Shown: positions 56,298-64,000 of the stretch, piece by piece
How positions within the stretch are numbered: the first letter of the stretch is position 1
How the letters are laid out: every line of letters begins with the position of its first letter
Assembly (NCBI GenBank): GCA_938041455.1
Contig: CALITO010000004.1
Coordinates: 124,001 to 188,000, forward strand
Source: an uncultured bacterium
GTDB lineage: Bacteria > Armatimonadota > JACIXR01
Direction of reading: 5' to 3'
DNA length: 64,000 nt
The notes under the pieces: model-generated
Databases searched by the model: none
What the model saw: the letters and a program-made list of their open reading frames with translations, nothing else
Told to the model about the DNA's origin: nothing
Made by a program: the position numbers and the translations under genes

Positions 56298-57398
56298 ATG
56301 AAGGGCAAGTGGGTGCTCCTTTTTCTTGTCATCTTCTTTAGGATAGCCTGGGGAGAAGGGCAATGGCAGGGCTATACTTATCCGCCAATTAGAGTTGTTC
56401 AAGAGAAGCCCTCCCGCTTTTTCCTCACTGACACAGGAGGGTATGGAGGTGGATTTGGAAGAGGCGACCCCCACTTTCACCTCTCGGATGTTGACTTCCT
56501 CAACTTGGAAGAGGGCTGGGCCTGCGGATACGGTGGCGTGTTCCTCACAAAGGACGGAGGATTGACCTGGGAGCGAAGGAAACCGCCCGGCGATTGGATA
56601 AAAATAAAGGTGATAGCACCTGCTGAGGTTTACCTATTGGAAGGACACCATCCTGGGGGCAAGGGGAGGGTCTTTCTCTGGCATACTAAAGATGGAGGAG
56701 AAAATTGGGAGATGGTGGAAACATTAAAAGACAAAATGAGCGGCTATACTGATATGTTCTTCAGGGGCAAAGAAGGGTGGATTATCTGTGGCTGGAATCC
56801 TTCCTTCCATACATCCGATGGTGGGGAAACCTGGCAAGAGGTAAATTTTGATAATTTGATCGGGCAAGCATTCCGTTTAGCAATCCCCGCAGATGTGGGA
56901 GATAATGGCTATACCATATATGTCTGGGGAGCGGTATATGAGGGAGGAAACTGGGTGTCAAGACTTATAAAGAGTAATAATGGGGGAAAGAGTTGGGAGA
57001 TTTTGCCTTTGCCCGAGGAGATACTTTTCCAACCGTGGGTGGCAATGTGCTTCCCTACAAGCAGGATGGGTTGGATTGGATTAGAGGGGGGAAGGCTTCT
57101 CTTCACCAAAGATGGGGGCAAAAATTGGGAGTGGTTAAAATTGCCCACAGAAAGAAGGGTAGTTGCTCTATGGTTCGACCAAGTAGGACACGGATTTGCC
57201 TCCATAGATAACACCGACATATATCATATTACAGATTGCTTATACGAAACAAACAACTATGGTAAAACCTGGCAAGTTGTTTTGAGCGGATATAAGCAAT
57301 TAAATGCTTTTGCCTCTCTCGGCCCAGGCTATCTGTGGGCGGTCGGATATATGCCTTCCCTTGTGCCCGTGGACATCGTAGCCATTCTTCAAATGTAA
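56298..57398 (+). CDS. Secreted YCF48/BNR (Asp-box)-like beta-propeller protein
   Basis: Repeats such as GGVFLTKDGGLTWERRKPP, FLWHTKDGGENWEMVE, PSFHTSDGGETWQEV, LLFTKDGGKNWEWLKLP. Confidence 0.9.
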   Translation: MKGKWVLLFLVIFFRIAWGEGQWQGYTYPPIRVVQEKPSRFFLTDTGGYGGGFGRGDPHFHLSDVDFLNLEEGWACGYGGVFLTKDGGLTWERRKPPGDWIKIKVIAPAEVYLLEGHHPGGKGRVFLWHTKDGGENWEMVETLKDKMSGYTDMFFRGKEGWIICGWNPSFHTSDGGETWQEVNFDNLIGQAFRLAIPADVGDNGYTIYVWGAVYEGGNWVSRLIKSNNGGKSWEILPLPEEILFQPWVAMCFPTSRMGWIGLEGGRLLFTKDGGKNWEWLKLPTERRVVALWFDQVGHGFASIDNTDIYHITDCLYETNNYGKTWQVVLSGYKQLNAFASLGPGYLWAVGYMPSLVPVDIVAILQM

Positions 57399-57517
57399 AA
57401 GGGACAGGGTATTCAGCGTTACTAAATATGGGATACGCAGTTTTAAGGAAAGGGAGGAAACCCTGAAGAGGAGAATGTTGTTTTCCGTTTCTCTTTCTTT
57501 GGTTATAATTTTACACT

Positions 57518-60500
57518 ATGAGAAGATACCAAAGCGTTTTTGTCGCGCTTATTCTCCTCCCTGTCGCGCTTGTTTCTCCTCAAAAGATATTCCAAGTTGG
57601 TGAAATAGACGCTTCTTACAAAGAGTTCGCTATAGCAGGTTATTACTTTCTCTATTCTCGTCTCTTCCCAAACGATGTCGATTTCAAGATCGGTATAAGC
57701 AAAGAAGAAGTTGATTTCCCTTATATCCATCCTGGTCCTTCCGATAGTTGGGCAGAGTATAGGAGCCATACATTTCGCATAAAATTTAACCTTGACCATT
57801 TACCCAAGCCCACGATCAGGCTTCTTATTTACATGGTGAATACTCACTATTTTGATCCGCCATTACTTGTCTTTTCCCTTAATGGTAAAGAGGTGGCTTT
57901 TCGTCAACTTCTCCAAGGAGGGAGCGATGCTTCCCTTACCGACCCTACCCAAGGGCAAAGGTGGACAATAGCCCTCTTCCTCAATCCTCAGGAGTTTCGT
58001 ATAGGAGAGAACGAGATTACCATAGAAAACAGAAAAGGAAGTTGGCTTTTATATGATGCTATTGTTTTGGAGGAGGGATTGGATTTGGATAAACCGCGAA
58101 TCTCGGCGATAAAAGCGAAGGATGTCCCACTATTCCTAAGGGAAGAGGAGGAGGTAAAACAGGTCTTGCAAATTTGGATAGCTAATGTGGGTGGTGAAGG
58201 TGAAGTTGATTTGCTGATGAGTGGGGGAAGAAAAACCCGAAAGATGCCCTTAAAACTCTTCACTGGGGATAATCTGGTCGAGGTCCCCTTAGACGGGGAT
58301 TTTCTCTCGATGGGGGAAGTAAGGATAAAGGTGAATGAAACGGAAGTTATTGCTTCCCTTAGAAAACACAGGAAATGGCTCATATACCTTGCTCCTAGCG
58401 TGCACACCGATATAGGCTACACAGATGTGCAAACAAATGTGATAAAGAGGCATAACGATAACATCAAAATAGCAATAGAGGAATGTAAAAGGAACCCCAA
58501 TTTCAAATGGAATTTAGAAGTGGCTTGGCAGGTCGAAAATTTTCTCAAGGACGAACCTGAAAAGGTTAGGGAACTGACGGAACTTTTGAGGGAAGGGCGC
58601 TTATCCCTTGAGGGGCTTTACGCCAATATGCTCACTGGACTTTGTAGTCCTGAAGAGCTCGCTCGGGTTTGTCTGTTGGCTAAGCAACTATCTTCCCTTT
58701 ATTGTTTTCCTGTGGACTCTGCCATCCTTACTGATGTCCCATCCGCCGTATTCTCTTTACCGAGTATTCTCAGCAACTCGGGAATAAAATATCTGGCGGA
58801 GGGTATAAATACATATAGAGCTCGTTTTCCTTATCCACCCTTTCCTTTCTACTGGGAGGGACCGGATGGGAAGAAAGTTCTCTTCTTCCCCGCGCCAGGC
58901 TATGGATGGGCAAGGGGAATAGGGCTATTTGAATCTATGGAGGTGTTGGCTTTTAGGCTCACCTCACATTTGGAGAGTTTGGAAAATGGAGGCTATCCCT
59001 ATGATGCTTATCTTCTCTATGGTGGTTTTGGCGATAACGAGTTGATAAACCCACACTTTATGAAACTGGTCGAAGAATGGAACGCGAGATATGCCTATCC
59101 TAAAATAATCGTAGCCACCAACAGCGAGTTTTTCCGCTATCTGGAGGAGAAATACAAGAGTGAAATCCCCACTTATAGACTGGATGCTGGTGCCTACTGG
59201 GAGGATGGAGCGGTATCAACTGCTAAGGAAATAACGCTTAACAGGGAGGCAAAGAACTGGGCAACGGAAGCGGAGACCCTTTTCTCCCTCGCTTCCCTCT
59301 TGAACCCCTCTTTGTCTTATCCTTCACAAAAGCTTAAGGAACTTTGGCAAAACATACTTCTTTTTGATGAACACACCTGGGGAGCTTGGTGTAGTGTATC
59401 CGCTCCCTATGCGGAAACTACCTTGAAGCAATGGGAGATAAAAGCTTCATTCGCTCACAAAGCCTATGCGGAAGCGAAAAGAGTGCGGGAGGAAGCTTTC
59501 GAAAGTTTTTCTGCACTTGTCTCTACGGATGAGGAAGCGATTCTGGTGTTCAATCCCCTCTCTTTCCCTCGCTCTGATATCGTGAGGGTGAGAATTCCCT
59601 ATGAGGATTTCGCCATTCTGGATGGTGAAAAGGAAATAGCTTGGCAGAGAGAGGGAGAAGAAGTCGTGTTTTTAGTTAAGGATGTCCCCTCTGTGGGATA
59701 TAAGACGCTGAGATTAGAGAGACGCAAGCCCTCCGCTTTCCCTGTTCCCTTCCAACTCTCGGAAGGGCGGGTGGAAAATAGGTTCTTCACTGTGAAATAC
59801 AATGAAATGGGCATATACTCGTTATTTGATAAGATTAATAAAAAGGAATTGTTAGGGGAAAATAAGGTATTGGGAGCTTATCTCTACCTTACTGGACCAG
59901 AAGGGAAGCAAACTCCCCATATGATTGAAAAAGGTAGAGTATATATAGAGAATGTTGGACCGGTTTTTGCCGACATATGCTTCTCTTCTTCTGCTTATAA
60001 AACCTCTTCCTTTAATCTTCGCCTTAGAATTTACGGAGATTTAGCGAGGTGCGATATAACGGTTGATATTGAAAAGGAGGAAACACTTGACAAGGAATCG
60101 GCGTTTGTAATCTTTCCTTTCTCTTTAGAAAATCCCAGAGTGCGCCTTGAATATCCCACCTGTGTGATCGAGCCTGCTAAGGAGCAATTTCCCCAAGCGT
60201 GCAGGAATTGGTATACAATCCATCAATGGGCGGGGTTGGACGATGGGAAGCACTCCCTTGTATGGTGTAGTTTGGATGCTCCTCTGCTCTCTTTAGGGGA
60301 GCCAATTCACAAGGAGTGGCTGAATGAGTTGAAACTGCCAAAGGGATATATCTACTCCTATCTTATGCATAACCATTGGGACACGAATTACAAAGCATCT
60401 CAAGGGGGGGATTTCCGTTTTCGCTACGCTATTTTCTCCTTGAAAGGGGTTGTTTCGGATGAGGAAGGCAGTAAATTAGCGTGGAGCTTTGCTCACCCTC

Positions 60501-60808
60501 TCCTCGCGAGAATTATTCCTCCCCAAAAAAGCTTGCTCCCCGCCGGTTCCTATTCCTTTATAGAAGCAAAGGGGGCTCTTTTAACCACTATCAAGAAAAG
60601 GGATTATGGGAGTGGGTGGATTCTGCGGTTATGGCGAGCGAAGCGAGAGGGAGGAGAAGTGGAACTCAAAATCAAACTCCCCATCGGTAAAATGTTTCAC
60701 TCCGATTTGGCAGAATATAAGGGAAAAGAACTGAAATTTGATAATGTGATAATATTGCCTTTTCCGCCCTCTGCACTTGAAACCTTCCTTTTAATGGAAA
60801 GGAGGTAA
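57518..60808 (+). CDS. Glycoside hydrolase family 38-type alpha-mannosidase
   Basis: IYLAPSVHTDIGYTDVQTNVIKRHNDNIKIAIEECKRNPNFKWNLEVAWQVENFL; LTDVPSAVFSLPSILSNSGIKYLAEG; GH38 beta-domain-like C-terminus. Confidence 0.88.
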   Translation: MRRYQSVFVALILLPVALVSPQKIFQVGEIDASYKEFAIAGYYFLYSRLFPNDVDFKIGISKEEVDFPYIHPGPSDSWAEYRSHTFRIKFNLDHLPKPTIRLLIYMVNTHYFDPPLLVFSLNGKEVAFRQLLQGGSDASLTDPTQGQRWTIALFLNPQEFRIGENEITIENRKGSWLLYDAIVLEEGLDLDKPRISAIKAKDVPLFLREEEEVKQVLQIWIANVGGEGEVDLLMSGGRKTRKMPLKLFTGDNLVEVPLDGDFLSMGEVRIKVNETEVIASLRKHRKWLIYLAPSVHTDIGYTDVQTNVIKRHNDNIKIAIEECKRNPNFKWNLEVAWQVENFLKDEPEKVRELTELLREGRLSLEGLYANMLTGLCSPEELARVCLLAKQLSSLYCFPVDSAILTDVPSAVFSLPSILSNSGIKYLAEGINTYRARFPYPPFPFYWEGPDGKKVLFFPAPGYGWARGIGLFESMEVLAFRLTSHLESLENGGYPYDAYLLYGGFGDNELINPHFMKLVEEWNARYAYPKIIVATNSEFFRYLEEKYKSEIPTYRLDAGAYWEDGAVSTAKEITLNREAKNWATEAETLFSLASLLNPSLSYPSQKLKELWQNILLFDEHTWGAWCSVSAPYAETTLKQWEIKASFAHKAYAEAKRVREEAFESFSALVSTDEEAILVFNPLSFPRSDIVRVRIPYEDFAILDGEKEIAWQREGEEVVFLVKDVPSVGYKTLRLERRKPSAFPVPFQLSEGRVENRFFTVKYNEMGIYSLFDKINKKELLGENKVLGAYLYLTGPEGKQTPHMIEKGRVYIENVGPVFADICFSSSAYKTSSFNLRLRIYGDLARCDITVDIEKEETLDKESAFVIFPFSLENPRVRLEYPTCVIEPAKEQFPQACRNWYTIHQWAGLDDGKHSLVWCSLDAPLLSLGEPIHKEWLNELKLPKGYIYSYLMHNHWDTNYKASQGGDFRFRYAIFSLKGVVSDEEGSKLAWSFAHPLLARIIPPQKSLLPAGSYSFIEAKGALLTTIKKRDYGSGWILRLWRAKREGGEVELKIKLPIGKMFHSDLAEYKGKELKFDNVIILPFPPSALETFLLMERR

Positions 60809-60814
60809 GATACT

Positions 60815-62620
60815 GTGAGAAGAGGAAACCCTGTTTTCTCCCTGCTTTTCCTCTTAGTGGGGTTAGCTTTTCCCCTCCAATTCATCCACATAACAGATAC
60901 ACATATAGGTGCAGGGCGTAGCGGAGAGAATTTCTCCACCTTTTGCCAATTGATAAAAAATCTCCCTGAGAAGCCCGACTTCATCATCCACACAGGAGAT
61001 GTAACCGAGTTTGGAACGGAGGAGGAATTCCAAACCTATGGACAAATTATCTCTTCTTTAGATATTCCCATCTATCATATCCTTGGCAATCACGATGTGC
61101 GCTGGAATGGAGCAGGGTGGGTAATAGCAGAGAAACTCTTCCCAAATTATAAGAGGAACTACTTTTTCACAAAGGAGGGCATCACCTTCATAGCCTTGGA
61201 TTCCTCCTTCCCCTATAGTCAATACGGCATAATAGAGCCCTCTCAGTTGGCTTGGCTGAAGACAACACTCTCACAGCTTTCTCACAGTCAACCGATAATC
61301 TTTTTCACTCACCATCCTATACTGCCATCCAGCAATTTCCTCTATGGAAGGGAAGCGCTTTTGGAGCTTCTAAAACCTTACAATGTGGTCCTCTTCTTGA
61401 CGGGACACGGACACTCTAACAGGGTTTGGCAAGTGGACGGCATAACATTTTTGATGACCCAAGGGATAATGGACACCAATGCAAGTTTTCGCCTCATAAG
61501 GGTAGGAGATGGAGAGATGGAAATATCAACTTGGGGATTGGCTGGGCAGGAGAGGGAGAACGAGAGGCTAAGGATTCCTTTAAGGCGGGCGGGGGAACCT
61601 GCTCCAAGTCGCTCTCTTCCAGATGAAGCTCCTCCACCTTTGCTGAAGATAAACGGGGCTATTCAAGCGGACCTACTTGCCTGGGATAATCTCGTTTTCC
61701 TTTCCAGTTGGAGCGGAGAAGTTATCGCCGTAGACGCAAAGGCAAGAAAAAAAGTGTGGGAGAGGAGATTTGATTCACCTATCTTGACCTCGCCTGCTGT
61801 TGAGGGTGGTAAGCTTTTCATTTCCTTTCTGAACGGTTTTTTGAAAGCTTTAGAAATTGGGTCGGGAAAAGTTATTTGGGAGACAAAACTGCCCCAGCCA
61901 ATAACAGGACGCATAGTAGTCCATAAAGGTAGGCTATTCGTGCCCGCGAATCGTTCCCTCTTTGCTTTAAATCAAAAGGATGGGAAAATCCTATGGCAAA
62001 AGGAGTTAGGAGGTAGTTTGGAGAGCCGTCCTTTTCTTTCAGGGGATCTCCTTTATATAGGTGTCTGGGATAAATGTCTGTATGCTATAAATTCCGAGAA
62101 TGGTGAATTAGTGTGGCGCATTGAAACCGCTCGCTCCCGCTATTTCTCACCCGCTACTTCTCTTCCCATTCTTTGGAAAGATAGGCTGATAATCACACAA
62201 CCATACGATAATACAACTAAAAGGGGAGGAGTTTTAGCCCTTGATAAAGGGGGTAACATACTCTGGCAGATAGAGGGAAACTTCGGCTACTCTACCCCGG
62301 TTGTGCAAGGGGAGAACCTTTATATTGCTTCTATGGAAGGGAAACTCCTCTGCGTTTCCCCAAAAGGCGAGATTATCTGGAGTCTAAATTTGGGTAGCCC
62401 TTGCTTCAACGCCCGCCCACTGATAAAAGGGGATAAGCTTTATCTCGTTTCCTTCAATAATGTGCTTTTCGTTGTAGATGTAAAGGCGGGCAAGTTGATA
62501 AACAAGGTGAAACTTTCTCGGGGAGGGTGTTGCGTTTCAACACCTGTTATAGTGGGGGAAAATATATTCATAGGGGATATGATGGGTAGGCTTTATGCTA
62601 TTACTCTATCCACTTTTTGA
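60815..62620 (+). CDS. Secreted calcineurin-like metallophosphoesterase fused to PQQ-like beta-propeller
   Basis: FIHITDTHIGAG, IIHTGDVTEFGTEEEF, ILGNHDVRW, FFTHHPI, LTGHGHSNRVWQVDG; then VIAVDAKARKKVWERRFDSPILTSPAVEGGKLFISFLNGFLKALEIGSGKVIWETKLP... Confidence 0.92.
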   Translation: MRRGNPVFSLLFLLVGLAFPLQFIHITDTHIGAGRSGENFSTFCQLIKNLPEKPDFIIHTGDVTEFGTEEEFQTYGQIISSLDIPIYHILGNHDVRWNGAGWVIAEKLFPNYKRNYFFTKEGITFIALDSSFPYSQYGIIEPSQLAWLKTTLSQLSHSQPIIFFTHHPILPSSNFLYGREALLELLKPYNVVLFLTGHGHSNRVWQVDGITFLMTQGIMDTNASFRLIRVGDGEMEISTWGLAGQERENERLRIPLRRAGEPAPSRSLPDEAPPPLLKINGAIQADLLAWDNLVFLSSWSGEVIAVDAKARKKVWERRFDSPILTSPAVEGGKLFISFLNGFLKALEIGSGKVIWETKLPQPITGRIVVHKGRLFVPANRSLFALNQKDGKILWQKELGGSLESRPFLSGDLLYIGVWDKCLYAINSENGELVWRIETARSRYFSPATSLPILWKDRLIITQPYDNTTKRGGVLALDKGGNILWQIEGNFGYSTPVVQGENLYIASMEGKLLCVSPKGEIIWSLNLGSPCFNARPLIKGDKLYLVSFNNVLFVVDVKAGKLINKVKLSRGGCCVSTPVIVGENIFIGDMMGRLYAITLSTF

Positions 62621-62644
62621 ATTATTCAAGGGAATATTAAAAAC

Positions 62645-63133
62645 TTAATCTTCGTTTTCCTCTTTGAGATATATAGTTTCCTCATCGGGTTCGTAGCCGA
62701 TGAGCTCCGCGTATCTTCCCCAACCTATAGCAGTGTGTAGGAGGAGCTCTGCTTCCTCCTCAGATAAGTCCTCTCTAAATTGCTCCAATACTTCCTCCTT
62801 TTGCAAAGGTTCCCCCTTGTTTTCCCTTAACATATCCAAAATTTTCTTAATCCAGGGAACTTCCGTTGCTGCCCTTGCAAATATCTCCTTCCGCTCCTGC
62901 ACACTGCCCCTTAGGAACTCGTATCCCCAATCGGTTAATTCTATATCTCCTTCCTCCGCAACGATGAAACCGAGCAGTTCTGCTGCTCTTATAACTGGCA
63001 AGAGGTCATCAAGCTCGAACTGTAAGCTGCGTGCCAGCCTTGGGATGTCCTCTTTGCCGCCTGAATCATCTAAAATCTCTAATAAACCTATTATCTGTTC
63101 TACCTCCGCACTAGGCAGAGGTTCACCATCCAT
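62645..63133 (-). CDS. AAA-associated domain (AAA_assoc_C-type) protein linked to ABC transporter
   Basis: LPSAEVEQIIGLLEILDDSGGKEDIPRLARSLQFELDDLLPVIRAAELLGFIVAEEGDIELTDWGYEFLRGSVQERKEIFARA. Confidence 0.85.
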   Translation of the reverse strand: MDGEPLPSAEVEQIIGLLEILDDSGGKEDIPRLARSLQFELDDLLPVIRAAELLGFIVAEEGDIELTDWGYEFLRGSVQERKEIFARAATEVPWIKKILDMLRENKGEPLQKEEVLEQFREDLSEEEAELLLHTAIGWGRYAELIGYEPDEETIYLKEENED

Positions 63134-63153
63134 AACAGATGCCTCCTTTCTTA

Positions 63154-63936
63154 TTATACTATCAATGAATAAACTTTGTCTACAATTTCTTGAAACTCCT
63201 CATCCCGAGGATTACGAGGACGGGGAAGGTTTACCTTTATCTCTCCGATTATCCTACCAGGGTGGGTAGACATAGCAACTACCCGGTCACTCATAAAGAT
63301 CGCCTCTTCAATACTGTGAGTGACCATAATGATAGACAAGGTGGGTAATTCCTTATTTCCCCAGAGTCGTAGGAGTTCCTCTCGTAAGTTTTGGCTAGTG
63401 AGGGGATCAAGGCTTGAGAAGGGCTCATCCATACAAAGAAGCTCAGGCTCAAGGGCAAGGGCGCGAGCAAACCCTACCCTTTGTTTCATACCGCCAGAAA
63501 GCTCTCTAGGATAGGCATTCTCATACCCATCCAATCCCACCTTATCTATCCAGTATCTCACTCTTCTTTCTCTTTCCTCCTTCTTCATTCCTCTTGCTTC
63601 CAGTCCAAGTTCAACATTCTGCCAAACTGTCAACCAGGGAATAAGGGCAAAGTTTTGGAAAACAAGGGCTGTCTTGGGGTTCACTCCCTTCACCTCCTCA
63701 CCGCGGTAAAGGATTTCCCCTCGGGTAGGTCTATCCAGTCCCACTATCATCCTCAAGAAGGTGCTTTTGCCACAGCCCGAAGGTCCTACAAGGGAGGTGA
63801 ATTCCCCTTCGTAGATATCTAAAGAAATATCCTCAAGCACCACGATATTTGTGTCCTCGTGGTGATATGTGCGATAGACATTTCTAACTTCCAAAATCTT
63901 ACGCTTCGAATTTATACTTTCTTGCTGCGAGTTCAT
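63154..63936 (-). CDS. ABC transporter ATP-binding protein (nitrate/sulfonate/taurine type)
   Basis: FTSLVGPSGCGKSTFLRMIVGLDRPTRGEI, YPRELSGGMKQRVGFARALALEPELLCMDEPFSSLDPLT. Confidence 0.96.
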   Translation of the reverse strand: MNSQQESINSKRKILEVRNVYRTYHHEDTNIVVLEDISLDIYEGEFTSLVGPSGCGKSTFLRMIVGLDRPTRGEILYRGEEVKGVNPKTALVFQNFALIPWLTVWQNVELGLEARGMKKEERERRVRYWIDKVGLDGYENAYPRELSGGMKQRVGFARALALEPELLCMDEPFSSLDPLTSQNLREELLRLWGNKELPTLSIIMVTHSIEEAIFMSDRVVAMSTHPGRIIGEIKVNLPRPRNPRDEEFQEIVDKVYSLIV

Positions 63937-64000
63937 ACATCTTTCTCCAAAAGAATTTATTTAATACTACTATTGTAAGGCTCATAGAGGCTATAGATAG
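63899..64000 (-). CDS. ABC transporter permease, C-terminal fragment (runs off window edge)
   Basis: Hand translation of minus strand: ...LSIASMSLTIVVLNKFFWRKMYELAARKYKFEA*; matches the usual C-terminus of NitT/TauT permeases and overlaps the ATPase start. Confidence 0.6.
   Translation of the reverse strand, partial: LSIASMSLTIVVLNKFFWRKMYELAARKYKFEA

Noticed and set aside
57399-57517. Possible rho-independent terminator between the YCF48-like and GH38 genes
   Set aside because: No convincing GC-rich stem followed by a T-tract could be read; the same holds for the other intergenic regions examined
62700-63269. 189-aa plus-strand ORF, Ser-rich
   Set aside because: Antisense shadow of the AAA-associated protein and ABC ATPase genes

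Overview
The window is a gene-dense bacterial segment. Its codon usage is rich in AGG/AGA and ATA, and its many secreted carbohydrate-active, beta-propeller and H-X9-DG pseudopilin proteins suggest an uncultivated, possibly thermophilic lineage such as Armatimonadota or a neighbour (inference only). Block 1 (1-9300): partial URO-D-like protein, SIS sugar isomerase, thiamine-binding protein, a 1258-aa secreted protein, a sulfatase-fold enzyme, an MDR dehydrogenase and an MFS transporter. Block 2 (9387-31914): the conserved ffh-rpsP-khpA-ylqD-rimM-trmD-rplS-lepB-yraN...comM...dprA-topA backbone, interrupted by glycan-related genes, then mscS-dapF-dapL-hflX and a convergent tRNA-Leu(CAG). Block 3 (32130-39798): phosphodiesterase/unknown/URO-D operon, MFS, transaldolase, a Met/Gly/Pro tandem-repeat membrane-anchored protein, and cytidine deaminase. 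Block 4 (39801-62620): a putative glycan-processing region with two WbsX/GH99-like proteins, GH38, DUF4380-like, LamG, giant beta-propeller, calcineurin-PQQ fusion, ECF sigma/anti-sigma, pseudopilin and RbsB/RbsC-like proteins. The end carries a NitT/TauT-type ABC system. The best leads absent from the ORF track are: a 24-aa amphipathic cationic micro-ORF with a strong Shine-Dalgarno just upstream of the pseudopilin; a perfect 36-bp palindrome inside a small Trm112-like zinc-ribbon gene; a Met-rich repeat protein behind a fully consensus promoter; a jelly-roll-like module recurring in several secreted enzymes; and degenerate active sites in an M24 peptidase and a sulfatase homologue. No CRISPR array, transposase, rRNA or convincing rho-independent terminator was found.
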